This document shows, piece after piece, positions 16,814 through 25,851 of a stretch of 42,602 nt of DNA. Under the pieces are notes generated by a model. It was not told the DNA's origin. It was given only the letters and a program-made list of their open reading frames with translations, and did not search any database. This DNA comes from JBKHBT01 sp046542255 (GTDB lineage: Bacteria; UBP14; UBA6098; JBKHBT01): contig JBKHBT010000020.1 in NCBI GenBank assembly GCA_046542255.1, positions 1 through 42,602 on the forward strand, in the 5' to 3' direction. Position 1 is the stretch's first letter. Every line of letters begins with the position of its first letter. A program made the translations under genes and the position numbers.

Positions 16814-17629
16814 ATGAAAAATCTCGAATGGTTCTACCCCGAAGATGCTAACCGGGCGGCTGAGCTGGCGATGCGCGAAGGATTCATCCCGCATGGCGGC
16901 TCGACTGGCCTGCTTATGCGAAAAGAAATCGATGCAAAAGCAATTGTCGATCTTGCAAATGCCGGATTGGATAAATTCAATCAAAAAAATGGCAAAATCG
17001 AAATCGGCGCTATGATGACTTATGCCGAACTTAATGAAATCATGCGAAAGCTCGACCCACTATCGATTATTCACAAAGCTCTTAATGGCGCTGTTCCAAA
17101 TGGACTTATGAATAGGATAACGACCGGTGGCTCTGTCGCTATGTTCCCGATATGGTCGGATATTATGGGGCCGTTTATTGCGCTCGAAGCCAAAGTCGAT
17201 ATTCTTGGCAAAAATAGCGGACAATACGATATCGAAGAGTATATCGAAAATCGCGATTTGCACGATGGAAGCATAATTACCAAAATTACCATTCCCGGAA
17301 AACGCTTTTTTACCGATTATTTCCGCCAGAGAAGAACAGAATTCGACTATAATGCATTCTCTATTACATTTATAGCCGGCGTAGAAGGCAATAAATGCAT
17401 CGATACAAAAATTGTAGTAGTCGGCTGTAAGGGCAAATACAAAAGGCTGGAAAAACTCGAAAATCATATCAATGGCAAAGCCCAGGGCTTCGGTGAAATT
17501 GATGGCTTAATCGATGACCTGGAATTCCCTAATAAACCACATGGCTCCGGTGAATATTTGCTTCATCTATGCAAAACCGCTCTTAGCAGAATAGTCGAAA
17601 ATATCGAGGCAAAAGGAGGCTGCAGATGA
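16814..17629 (+). CDS. Xanthine dehydrogenase-family FAD-binding subunit
   Basis: Protein of 271 residues, the medium (CoxM/XdhB-type) subunit of a molybdenum hydroxylase, passing electrons from the 2Fe-2S subunit to FAD. The two FAD pyrophosphate loops are visible: PHGGSTGLLM near 28-37 and ITTGGSVAMFPIWSDIMGPFIAL at about 97-120 (usual TiGGN...sD..P.LLAL). AGGAG at 16803-16807 sets the start. The stop overlaps the start of the 2Fe-2S subunit gene by four bases (ATGA). The gene is the first of a four-gene coupled cluster ending in a cyclic amidohydrolase. Confidence 0.88.
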   Translation: MKNLEWFYPEDANRAAELAMREGFIPHGGSTGLLMRKEIDAKAIVDLANAGLDKFNQKNGKIEIGAMMTYAELNEIMRKLDPLSIIHKALNGAVPNGLMNRITTGGSVAMFPIWSDIMGPFIALEAKVDILGKNSGQYDIEEYIENRDLHDGSIITKITIPGKRFFTDYFRQRRTEFDYNAFSITFIAGVEGNKCIDTKIVVVGCKGKYKRLEKLENHINGKAQGFGEIDGLIDDLEFPNKPHGSGEYLLHLCKTALSRIVENIEAKGGCR

Positions 17630-18102
17630 ATTACGCCGAATTTATAGTAAATGGCCAGAAGGTGGACCTTCTTTTCAATCCCGATGATTCTCTTATGACT
17701 ATGCTCCGTGAAAATGGCTATGTCGATGTAAAAAATGGCTGCGGAGCTGGAACCTGTGGCGCATGTGCTGTCCTTCTCGATGGCCGTTTGATTTTTTCCT
17801 GTCAGGCTTTGGCAGGCTCTGCCATCGGAAAGAGCATAACAACAGTGAGAGGCATCGGGACGATCCATAAACCGCATCCTATTCAGGAGGCTTTTGTCGA
17901 AGCCGGCGCAGTGCAATGTGGCTTCTGTATTCCCGGAAAAGTCCTGGCAACCTATGTCCTTTTAAATGAAATCCCGAATCCAACCGACCAGCAGATCAAA
18001 GAGGCTTTGCACGGCCATCTTTGCAGATGCACTGGTTATGCCAAAATTCTGGATGCTGTCCATCTCGCTGCCAAAAAAATGGCGCAAAAAGGAGGCGAAT
18101 GA
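17626..18102 (+). CDS. Xanthine dehydrogenase-family 2Fe-2S subunit
   Basis: Protein of 158 residues, the small (CoxS/XdhC-type) subunit of a molybdenum hydroxylase. The plant-ferredoxin-type cluster ligands are in NGCGAGTCGACAVLLDGRLI and the following FSCQAL. The second, helical cluster domain has QCGFCIPGK and HLCRCTGY. The length is typical. AAAGGAGG at 17611-17618 precedes the ATG, which overlaps the upstream gene. It carries electrons from the molybdenum centre to the FAD subunit. Confidence 0.93.
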   Translation: MNYAEFIVNGQKVDLLFNPDDSLMTMLRENGYVDVKNGCGAGTCGACAVLLDGRLIFSCQALAGSAIGKSITTVRGIGTIHKPHPIQEAFVEAGAVQCGFCIPGKVLATYVLLNEIPNPTDQQIKEALHGHLCRCTGYAKILDAVHLAAKKMAQKGGE

Positions 18103-20429
18103 TGACTGCTAAATATAGAACAGTAGGCAAATCACATAAAAAACTCGATTCACTCGCACTCGCAACCGGCGAAATCAAATATGTCGCAGACAGAGAGTTG
18201 GAAAATCCTATCGAATTGGCTTTTCTATATTCGACTCATCCACATGCCAGGATAATCTCAATAGATACCGAAGAAGCCGAAAAGATTGATGGCGTGCTTG
18301 GCATTTTCCATCATGGAAATACCGAAAGAGTTCTTCATACTACTGCTGGCCAGGGCTTTCCGGAGCCTTCACCTTATGATACTGCACTTTTTAATAAGAC
18401 AATGCGCTATGTCGGCGATAGAGTCGCTATGGTGGCGGCAGAATCAAAAGAAATCGCAAATCGAGCTATTTCAAAAATCAAGGTCGAGTACAAAAAATTA
18501 CCAACAAATTTCGAGATGGAAGACTCACAAAATAAAGATTCCTTCCAAATACATGAGTCGAATAAAAAGATGCCGATTCCGGTGATGTATAAGCCGGAAA
18601 AGAATATCGCTGCGGGTGTCGATATCGAATTTGGCGAACTGGAAAAAGGTTTCGAGGATGCCGACTATATTATCGAGGATTCATATCGGCTTCAGCAGAC
18701 ATCCCATTGCGCACTCGAACCTCATGCAGCACAAGCATATCACGATGAGCGCGGAAGATTAGTTATCGTAACAACCACGCAGGTGCCTTTCCATTGTCGA
18801 AGAATAACATCGCATGTTCTCGGAATTCCCATTTCTCAGATACGTGTGGTAAAGCCAAGAATCGGTGGCGGTTTCGGTGGCAAGCAAGAGGTCATCCTTG
18901 GGCCATTGGTCGCAATGGTAGCCAATAAATTCAAAAGGCCGGTTCGATATATCTTCAGCCGTGAGGAAGTCTTTTGGGCAGGAAGAACCAGAAATCCCAT
19001 GAGAGTTGCACTAAAAACAGGTTTCAAAAGAGACGGGACTATCACTGCCCTTGAGATGGATGCGCTGTTAAATACCGGAGCATACGGCTCACATGCTCTT
19101 ACTGTACTTTCCAATGCCGGCGCGAAAGTGCTTCCGCTGCTGAATAAAATCGAGAATATGAAATTCAAAGGAAGGTCGGTCTATACGAATCTTCCGATTG
19201 GTGGCGCATATCGCGGATATGGCGCAACAAAAGGCTATTTCGCACTTAATTCGCATATCGATATGATTTGCAGAAAAATCGATACCGATCCTTTGGAATG
19301 GATTAAGAAATGGCATATCAAAGAAGGCGAAACCTCCGAAGTATTCAAGGCTCTTGGCGAGGGCAAAGAAGGCGTTGCGCAGCTTATAAATTCCTGCAAA
19401 CTGGATGAATGTATCGATATCGGCGCAAAGGAAATCGGTTGGGATGAAAAGCGTGGCAAGAAAATCCGTGAAGGCGATAAGATTACTGGAATCGGTTTCG
19501 CTGTTTCGATGCAGGGAAGCGGAATCCCACAAATCGATATGGCAGCCGCCAATATAAAAATGAATGAGGACGGGTCCTTCAATCTCTATGTCGGTGCCAC
19601 CGATATTGGCACCGGCTCGGATACAGTGCTTGCACAAATCGCTGCCGAAGAAATCGGCGTATCTCATGATAAGATGATCGTCCTATCATCCGATACCGAC
19701 TTGACACCTTTCGATGTCGGCGCATATGCATCATCGACTACATATGTATCGGGAACTGCCGTTAAGAAATGTGCTGCAAAGATTCGCGAGCAGATCGAGA
19801 GATATGCCAAAATGATCATGGAAGACGAGAGCGCAGATATACAAATCGATGGTGATATAATTCGCGATAAGAACTCCGGCAAAGAGATAAAACTCTCGGA
19901 TATCGGATATTACAGCCTCTATACGCATGACCAGTCACAGATTCAGGCAGTAGCGTCCAATTATGGTACTGAATCACCACCGCCATTTCTGGCAGCATTT
20001 GCCGAGGTTCTGGTCGATGTGAAGACGGGAGAAGTCGAAGTTAAGAAATTCGTATCGGCCGTCGATTGTGGGCAGGCAATTAATCCTGTCCTGGCCGAAG
20101 GACAGGTCGATGGCGCCGCATTAAATGGAATCAGCTATGCACTGACAGAAAATTATGAATTCACCGATAATGGCAAAATGAAAAATGACAGTTTCTGGGA
20201 TTATAAGATTTATACCACCAAAGATATGCCCAAGCTGAAGTCATTTATTGTAGAATCCCATGAAAAAAGCGGGCCTTTCGGCGCAAAATCGGTTGGCGAA
20301 ATCGGTATTAATGGGCCTATTCCGGCTATTCACAATGCAATATACGATGCCATTGGCATAAGAATTTATGAAACACCATTTACGCCTGAGAAAGTCTATA
20401 ATGCTATCAAAAAGGCTGGGATAAAATGA
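18102..20429 (+). CDS. Xanthine dehydrogenase-family molybdopterin-binding subunit
   Basis: Protein of about 775 residues, the large catalytic subunit. The molybdopterin loop GGGFGGKQ, the REEVF segment equivalent to a substrate-binding Glu region, the arginine in GAYRGYGATKG, and the C-terminal GAKSVGEIGINGP with the catalytic glutamate are all present. GGAGG at 18091-18095 favours ATG 18102, which overlaps the 2Fe-2S subunit stop by one base; ATG 18099 is also possible. Conservation of the Arg and Glu fits a purine-type substrate such as xanthine or hypoxanthine, but related enzymes hydroxylate other N-heterocycles. The next gene, an amidohydrolase, overlaps by four bases and may open the hydroxylated ring. 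Confidence 0.9.
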   Translation: MTAKYRTVGKSHKKLDSLALATGEIKYVADRELENPIELAFLYSTHPHARIISIDTEEAEKIDGVLGIFHHGNTERVLHTTAGQGFPEPSPYDTALFNKTMRYVGDRVAMVAAESKEIANRAISKIKVEYKKLPTNFEMEDSQNKDSFQIHESNKKMPIPVMYKPEKNIAAGVDIEFGELEKGFEDADYIIEDSYRLQQTSHCALEPHAAQAYHDERGRLVIVTTTQVPFHCRRITSHVLGIPISQIRVVKPRIGGGFGGKQEVILGPLVAMVANKFKRPVRYIFSREEVFWAGRTRNPMRVALKTGFKRDGTITALEMDALLNTGAYGSHALTVLSNAGAKVLPLLNKIENMKFKGRSVYTNLPIGGAYRGYGATKGYFALNSHIDMICRKIDTDPLEWIKKWHIKEGETSEVFKALGEGKEGVAQLINSCKLDECIDIGAKEIGWDEKRGKKIREGDKITGIGFAVSMQGSGIPQIDMAAANIKMNEDGSFNLYVGATDIGTGSDTVLAQIAAEEIGVSHDKMIVLSSDTDLTPFDVGAYASSTTYVSGTAVKKCAAKIREQIERYAKMIMEDESADIQIDGDIIRDKNSGKEIKLSDIGYYSLYTHDQSQIQAVASNYGTESPPPFLAAFAEVLVDVKTGEVEVKKFVSAVDCGQAINPVLAEGQVDGAALNGISYALTENYEFTDNGKMKNDSFWDYKIYTTKDMPKLKSFIVESHEKSGPFGAKSVGEIGINGPIPAIHNAIYDAIGIRIYETPFTPEKVYNAIKKAGIK

Positions 20430-21781
20430 TAATCCGCGGCGGTTTGGTGGCCCTTCCCGGCGAAGCGCATCCCGTGATGATCGATATTAGAGTCGATAAG
20501 GGCATGATTGTCGAGCTTGGATTTATCCCGGATGATAAGATTGCCGATGATGATGTGGTTATTAATGCACGAGGCAAATTTGTCATGCCTGGCGGAATCG
20601 ATCCGCATGTGCATTTTAAGGATCCGGGATTTACATATCAAGAGGATTTTCTGACCGGGACATCATTTGCCGCATCAGGTGGAATAACAACAGTAATCGA
20701 TATGCCATGTACATCCATCCCGCCTGTTACAAATCGCGAGAACCTCAAAAAGAAGCTTGAAGTCGTCAAGAAGAAGGCTATTACCGATTTTGGATTCTTT
20801 GGCGGTGTGTCTTCGCAATCTATCAATGAAGGCTTTCCGGAGAATTTGATTGATATGGCCGATTTGATTCTTGGAGTTAAGACATATCTGATATCTGGCA
20901 TGGAAAGCTTCGGCCATCTCGACCATTATCTTTTGAAAACCGTATTGCAGGCAACAAAGTTTCTCCATGTGCCAGTTTTGATACATGCTGAGGATTTCAG
21001 CTATGTAAACCGCGCTACCGAGATGGAAAAGCAAATCGGAAATGCGCCGATAAACTACTACAATAGCAGGCCCGAAACGGCCGAGATTCTGGCTATAATG
21101 AATGCTTATCTTCTTGTTCGTGAGGTTGAATCCGATGTCCATATCGTTCATGTCGGTACTGCATCTGCAGCAAGTATAATCGACAATGATTTTATTACAG
21201 GCGAGACATGTCCGCATTATCTGGAATTTTCATTGGATGACTTCGAGAAAATCGGTTCGCCTCTGAAGATTACTCCGCCGATCAAATCATCCACAAATGC
21301 TTTCGATCTCTGGGGAATGATTCGAAACCGCACGCTGTCATTTCTCGCCTCCGACCATGCTACATGCACGAAAGAAGAGAAAAATACCGGCTCAATATGG
21401 ACTGATTATTCCGGCAATCCGGGTAGTGGTTTGCTATTGCCATTTGCGTTTTCCGAAGGTTATACCAAGAACCTAATTGATCTTCCCACTCTCGTGGAAA
21501 TAACATCCACCGCAGCCGCCGAACGCTACCAGATCGATAATAAAAAAGGCAGCATAGAGATTGGCAAGGATGCAGACTTCGCAATAATCGACCCGGACCT
21601 AAATTGGACAATAAAGGGGGAAGACTTTCTTTCCAAGGGCAAGATAACACCATTTGAAGGCCGTGAATTTGTCGGCAGTGTAATCAAGACAATCCTTCGC
21701 GGAAAATTGATATATGACCATAAACTCGGTATTCTGGCTGATCCTGGTTATGGTGAGTTTATTACACAAGGTGCGAGGTAG
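20426..21781 (+). CDS. Cyclic amidohydrolase (allantoinase/hydantoinase/dihydropyrimidinase-like)
   Basis: Protein of 451 residues of the metal-dependent dihydroorotase/allantoinase/hydantoinase group, which hydrolyses cyclic amide rings. Binuclear metal ligands are visible: DPHVHFKDPG, the lysine to be carboxylated in GVKTYL, HAED, HVGTAS and ASDHATC. Its ATG overlaps the molybdenum-subunit stop (ATGA), and no separate ribosome site is needed. This tight coupling suggests sequential action: hydroxylation of an N-heterocycle followed by ring opening, as in anaerobic purine breakdown (XdhD/HyuA-type clusters). The exact substrate cannot be read from sequence. A bidirectional terminator follows. 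Confidence 0.85.
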   Translation: MIIRGGLVALPGEAHPVMIDIRVDKGMIVELGFIPDDKIADDDVVINARGKFVMPGGIDPHVHFKDPGFTYQEDFLTGTSFAASGGITTVIDMPCTSIPPVTNRENLKKKLEVVKKKAITDFGFFGGVSSQSINEGFPENLIDMADLILGVKTYLISGMESFGHLDHYLLKTVLQATKFLHVPVLIHAEDFSYVNRATEMEKQIGNAPINYYNSRPETAEILAIMNAYLLVREVESDVHIVHVGTASAASIIDNDFITGETCPHYLEFSLDDFEKIGSPLKITPPIKSSTNAFDLWGMIRNRTLSFLASDHATCTKEEKNTGSIWTDYSGNPGSGLLLPFAFSEGYTKNLIDLPTLVEITSTAAAERYQIDNKKGSIEIGKDADFAIIDPDLNWTIKGEDFLSKGKITPFEGREFVGSVIKTILRGKLIYDHKLGILADPGYGEFITQGAR

Positions 21782-21887
21782 GATAGCAAAATCCAGCTTT
21801 GGATAATGTTTTTTTCTGGTCAATACCCCGCCTGTGAATAGCTGTATGGACTTCTTCAGGCTAAAGTTTCCAATTTCGGTGCAAAAC

Positions 21888-21917
21888 AAAAAACCCCTCC
21901 GCAAGAAGGGGTTTTTT
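21888..21917. terminator. Bidirectional terminator between amidohydrolase and pfkA
   Basis: An 11-bp perfect stem (21888-21898, AAAAAACCCCT; 21907-21917) with loop CCGCAAGA. It has an A-run at the left and a T-run at the right, so it works as an intrinsic terminator on both strands. It sits between two convergent genes. Confidence 0.9.
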
Positions 21918-21942
21918 CCTATTGATAGTTGTAAAATTTCTA

Positions 21943-23046
21943 TTATTCGAGACATTCACCAAAGCATGTACCGATTAGTTTTGCAGATTGGATTATCTGG
22001 CTGTCCGGTGAAACAACCCTTTGCTTTTTGATTGCATTTTCTAACGGTATATCGACTATCTCATTCGACTTTAATGCAACCATTCTATTGTAGTTCTTTT
22101 CTTTTGCAAGGGTTATCGCTCTTGTACCATATCTTGTCGATAGAATCCTGTCGAAAGCTGATGGCGAGCCACCTCTTTGGAGATGTCCGAGTACCGTAAC
22201 TCTGCTTTCCAGGCCGGTATTTTTTTCGACCATATTTCCGACATATTTGCCGATTCCGCCCAGTTGAATCGGGTCTGTGCGGGATTCGTCCTTTTCGCGA
22301 ACTACCATATCTTCGCCTTCAGGATGTGCTCCTTCAGATACAACAATTATACTAAATCTCTTTCCCGTTCTCTCGCGGCGGCGTACCTTGTCATAGACTG
22401 CTTCCCAGCAGAAAGGTATCTCGGGCAGCAGAATAATATCGCCGCCGCCAGCAATTCCGGCTTCAAGCGCGATCCAGCCAGCATATCGGCCCATAACTTC
22501 ACAAACCATAACGCGATGATGCGAAGATGCAGTAGTATGAAGCCTGTCGATGGCCTCGGTTGCGATATTTCTTGCAGTATCGAATCCGAATGTAACATCG
22601 GTGCCATCGAGGTCATTATCGATTGTCTTTGGCACGCCTATAATATTCATGCCCATTTTGATGAGTTTATTCGAGATATGCATAGTGCCATCGCCACCGA
22701 TTGCGATAAGGCAATCCAGTTCCCATTTATTATAATGGTAAACGACATCTTTGCTGGCATCTATGATCTCCACGCCCTTTGGATTATCGACAGGATAATG
22801 AAATGGGTCTGCACGATTTGAAGTACCAAGGATGGTTCCGCCGATATTGATTATTCCGCTAACCGATTTGTCATCGAGTATGCTCATTTTGCCTTCGACC
22901 ATGCCCTCGAAACCATCATTGATGCCGATGATTTCCATATCGTCATTGCGGAGTGCAGGTTTTGTAACTCCTCGAATCACAGCATTTAATCCCGGACAAT
23001 CGCCACCGCTTGTCAGAATACCGATTCTCTGTTTTTTATCGCTCAT
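21943..23046 (-). CDS. pfkA: 6-phosphofructokinase
   Basis: Protein of 367 residues catalysing phosphorylation of fructose 6-phosphate. The N-terminal GILTSGGDCPGLNAVIR, IGGDGT at 117-121, PKTIDNDL at 139-146 with the catalytic aspartate, and the later CEVMGRYAGWIA and LGHLQRGGSPSAFDR are all typical. The phosphodonor signature is mixed: G120 (E. coli Gly104) is expected for ATP use and K140 (E. coli Gly124) is typical of the pyrophosphate and group III enzymes. The combination matches ATP-dependent group III PFKs; PPi use is not excluded. AGGAGG before the ATG sets the start. One dispersed repeat copy lies about 190 bases upstream. Confidence 0.93.
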   Translation of the reverse strand: MSDKKQRIGILTSGGDCPGLNAVIRGVTKPALRNDDMEIIGINDGFEGMVEGKMSILDDKSVSGIINIGGTILGTSNRADPFHYPVDNPKGVEIIDASKDVVYHYNKWELDCLIAIGGDGTMHISNKLIKMGMNIIGVPKTIDNDLDGTDVTFGFDTARNIATEAIDRLHTTASSHHRVMVCEVMGRYAGWIALEAGIAGGGDIILLPEIPFCWEAVYDKVRRRERTGKRFSIIVVSEGAHPEGEDMVVREKDESRTDPIQLGGIGKYVGNMVEKNTGLESRVTVLGHLQRGGSPSAFDRILSTRYGTRAITLAKEKNYNRMVALKSNEIVDIPLENAIKKQRVVSPDSQIIQSAKLIGTCFGECLE

Positions 23047-23538
23047 TAGGCCTCCTATTTTTATCGATATTTATTTCTTGATATTTTCTAATGCTCTTTA
23101 CCAATATACAATGACATTTAAATTATTGTATCGTCAAAAAGCCTGTGCAAATTAGAAATTCCTTCTACTGGTCTATAAATATATTAAAACCTTTATCAAA
23201 TTGAAAGCAAAATCTCTAATATGGGCATTGATAGTAAGCAGACAATGCGCTGTTCCGCATTGTCATACTTTTCAGGCTAAAACATCAGTAAAGCCTTTTG
23301 CTATATATATTAAGAATTATATATATTATATACGGCTTTAAAAGAGTTTTTGATAATTTTCGCAGAAAAACTTTTTTAGGAACAATGCTTATGTTTACTC
23401 ATTGTTTGAATCAATTACTATCTTTTTTTTTATTCTCTACGCACCGCGTAGTCAATTCAAAACCCTCCAAAACCCACTTTCCCCTTTCAAATCATCCAAT
23501 TTTTTATTAATTTAGGATATTGTCTAAGGAGGAATTCA
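23047..23538. other. Intergenic region between pfkA and the PDZ-protein gene
   Basis: This 492-bp divergent intergenic stretch contains copy 2 of the dispersed repeat (23239-23346), a ten-base T-run at 23422-23431, and a small hairpin (CTACGC 23437-23442, GCGTAG 23446-23451). The promoters of both flanking genes must lie here, but I see no convincing consensus pair. No coding sequence is supported. Confidence 0.6.
23239..23346 (-). repeat. Dispersed ~110-bp element, copy 2
   Basis: On the minus strand this reads CTCTTTTAAAGCC, an AT-rich core, GGCTTTACTGATGTTTTAGCC, TGAAAAGTAT, and the perfect hairpin GACAATGC/GCATTGTC followed by TG. Outside the core it is nearly identical to copy 1. It lies between two divergent genes, oriented like pfkA. 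Confidence 0.9.
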
Positions 23539-25842
23539 ATGAGACGCTGTTTTTATTTGATTTATTTCACTTTAATAACTACCATGCTCTTTGCTTCAAA
23601 CCCAGATGACCCATTTGTAGGCATCGGACATTCTACAAGCGATGAACCACCCGGAATCAAGATAGATAGAATAGTCGATGGCGCTCCGGCCGATATCGCA
23701 GGACTCGAAAGCGGCGATGTGATAATCAAAATGAATGATTTCAAGCCGGAAAAGCAAGAAGACCTCACAACATTCATCGAAGACAAATCAGCCGGTGACC
23801 TAATCGAGCTAAAAGTCAAAAGATGCCAGAAAGAACTTAATGTCAATCTGATTCTCGGCAAAAGATCCGATTTTCAGGGCGAAATGCGAAAAGGTGGAAG
23901 AGAAAACTTTCCGAAATCCGCGGATGAGATATTCGCCGGCTGGAAAGATGACTCCACAATAGGCCTGGTCTTCGAAGCTATAGATAAAGCCGGCCAAAAA
24001 GAAAATTACGATAGCCTGGCAGCAGCATTCCAAAATGAGCTGGAGCTTTACAAAGGCTATTATACTCTGGATGCTGTCGCACTCGGCATATTGCAGCCTG
24101 CTGCTACTTTTTCTTCCGGAGAATGGATTATAAATATGCTGGATATCCAAAATGCCCGGCCAGATAGATTTATCGAAGCGGCAGGTTTGATAATCGATGC
24201 ACGTTACGGAGATATCGACTTTGCTGAAAGAAAACTTGAAGATATTCCACCAGATTTTCAATATGATGGCCTAACAATGGTACAAGAAGCAGTAGTAAAT
24301 GCAAATGATGATATTGCCAAAGCCTTCGAAAAGCTATCCAAAGAGGAATTGGACATTATCGAAGATGCTACTCCATTTCTTCTGGAAACCTTTTCCAAGA
24401 CTGTTTACATAACCAGCGAAGATGATGAAGAACTCGTCGAATGGTACGAAGACCTTCTCGCAGCAACCAAGAAAATCGATTATGATCCGCTTGTCAATTC
24501 TGGAAGCCATCTTGCTGCCTTATATGATAGTGACTTTCTAAAGTCTCTCGAGCAAATCAAATACGATGAAGACTCAACCTATAAAAACGATATAATCATC
24601 GATACAATGGTCAAGGTGGGCGAAAAGCTGGATAGTCTCGGCCAGCCAGTCGATATCATGGGGCGGATGATAGTCAGTGGCAAAGGCTCGGGCATCTATT
24701 CGCAGGAGGCTGCCATCTGGATCGACCTGGGTGGCGATGATACATATTTTGGTTTCTCCGGTGGAACGCCATATACTATCTATGATAATATTCATCACAA
24801 TCATCCATATGGTCGAGTCGGCCTGCATATCGACCTCGGCGGAAATGACCGATATATCAGAAATACAATCGGATCGATAGGTAGCGGATATGCCGGCGCT
24901 GGATGCCTTATCGATGTATCTGGCGATGATTTTTATTCCGGCGATAGGCTTACTATGGGAGCGGCATTCTGCGGCTGTGGTATTTTAATCGATGAAATGG
25001 GTAATGATACTTATCTCGCTCAGGAATGCGGACAGGGCTTTGCGGCTTTTGGCTGCGGTATCTTATACGATGCAAGCGGCGATGACCTTCATCATGGCGC
25101 AAGGTATGTTCAGGGAGTCGGTATTACTAAAGCAGTCGGAATGCTGGTTAACATCGAAGGTGATGATAGATATGTCGCATCGCATAAGATTCCCAATGGT
25201 TATGGCAATGAAAATACATGGGATGGCTGGAGCCAGGGCGTTGGCATGGGCTTTCGGTCTTTTGCAGCAGGCGGAATAGGAATTCTGGCAGATGGCAATG
25301 GCAATGATCATTATGAAGCTGGCAATTTCTCGCAGGCCTGCGGCTATTTCTTCGGCTTTGGTATTCTCGATGACATGAAAGGCGATGATGTTTATATCGC
25401 CAATAGATATGTGCAGGGAGCCGGTGCACATCAGGCTATGGCCTATTTTCACGATAGAAATGGAAATGATTCATATTATGGCAATGAGGCGATGAATCAG
25501 GGCGGTGCATGGGATATCCAGAGCGTCTATTTTATCGATGATAATGGCGATGACAAATATGAAGGCAGCAGCTATGCGCAAGGGGGCACTGCACAAACTG
25601 CATTTGCTGTATTTCTCGATAAAGACGGCATTGACAGCTATAAATCCGGTAATATATCTAATGGCAAAGGCGGCGCATTGACATACCATCCCGACTACAA
25701 TGCTAAGAATGTAACTCTGTCAATAGATTTGGGGAACGATAAAGACGATTATTCGAATACCCACGATGAAAGACAAAATAATACATTTATGAAACTCGAC
25801 AATGAAGATGAAAAAGGTGATGGAATATTTTGGGATAAATAA
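23539..25842 (+). CDS. Exported PDZ-domain protein with a GDD-x-Y beta-repeat array
   Basis: Protein of 767 residues. A signal peptide (about 1-19) is followed by a PDZ domain (about 25-105, with the IVDGAPADIAGLESGDVI core), a helical middle region (about 115-385) and a C-terminal array (about 390-735). The array contains at least 11 copies of a [IVL]D-x2-G-[DN]D-x-Y motif, such as IDLGGDDTY, IDVSGDDFY, ADGNGNDHY and IDDNGDDKY. They are separated by Gly/Ala-rich QGxGxxxAxG segments. The spacing suggests a beta-solenoid-like or Ca-binding repeat fold (inference). AGGAGG before the ATG supports the start. It heads an operon with a barrel protein and an M1 peptidase. There is no protease domain with the PDZ. 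The function is unknown. Confidence 0.8.
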   Translation: MRRCFYLIYFTLITTMLFASNPDDPFVGIGHSTSDEPPGIKIDRIVDGAPADIAGLESGDVIIKMNDFKPEKQEDLTTFIEDKSAGDLIELKVKRCQKELNVNLILGKRSDFQGEMRKGGRENFPKSADEIFAGWKDDSTIGLVFEAIDKAGQKENYDSLAAAFQNELELYKGYYTLDAVALGILQPAATFSSGEWIINMLDIQNARPDRFIEAAGLIIDARYGDIDFAERKLEDIPPDFQYDGLTMVQEAVVNANDDIAKAFEKLSKEELDIIEDATPFLLETFSKTVYITSEDDEELVEWYEDLLAATKKIDYDPLVNSGSHLAALYDSDFLKSLEQIKYDEDSTYKNDIIIDTMVKVGEKLDSLGQPVDIMGRMIVSGKGSGIYSQEAAIWIDLGGDDTYFGFSGGTPYTIYDNIHHNHPYGRVGLHIDLGGNDRYIRNTIGSIGSGYAGAGCLIDVSGDDFYSGDRLTMGAAFCGCGILIDEMGNDTYLAQECGQGFAAFGCGILYDASGDDLHHGARYVQGVGITKAVGMLVNIEGDDRYVASHKIPNGYGNENTWDGWSQGVGMGFRSFAAGGIGILADGNGNDHYEAGNFSQACGYFFGFGILDDMKGDDVYIANRYVQGAGAHQAMAYFHDRNGNDSYYGNEAMNQGGAWDIQSVYFIDDNGDDKYEGSSYAQGGTAQTAFAVFLDKDGIDSYKSGNISNGKGGALTYHPDYNAKNVTLSIDLGNDKDDYSNTHDERQNNTFMKLDNEDEKGDGIFWDK

Positions 25843-25851
25843 AGGAGCAAA

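Noticed and set aside
19089..19667. 192-codon open frame on the minus strand
   Set aside because: Antisense to the molybdenum-subunit gene with no ribosome site and no recognisable product.
20675..21217. 180-codon minus-strand open frame
   Set aside because: Shadow of the amidohydrolase gene; no recognisable domain and no ribosome site considered.
22177..22821. 214-codon open frame on the plus strand
   Set aside because: It lies entirely opposite pfkA, whose motifs are unmistakable; the frame is a shadow of its codon bias.
23239..23346. Repeat copies as a riboswitch or promoter shared by their downstream genes
   Set aside because: Orientation and position relative to genes are inconsistent among the four copies, and one interrupts a coding region.
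23422..23451. T-run plus hairpin as a terminator upstream of the PDZ-protein gene
   Set aside because: The T-run precedes the hairpin on the plus strand and an A-run follows on the minus strand only after extra bases, so the order is wrong for an intrinsic terminator.
24709..25750. Repetitive DNA suggesting a CRISPR-like or tandem repeat array
   Set aside because: The periodicity comes from the encoded GDD-x-Y peptide repeats; DNA units are imperfect and spacing follows codons.
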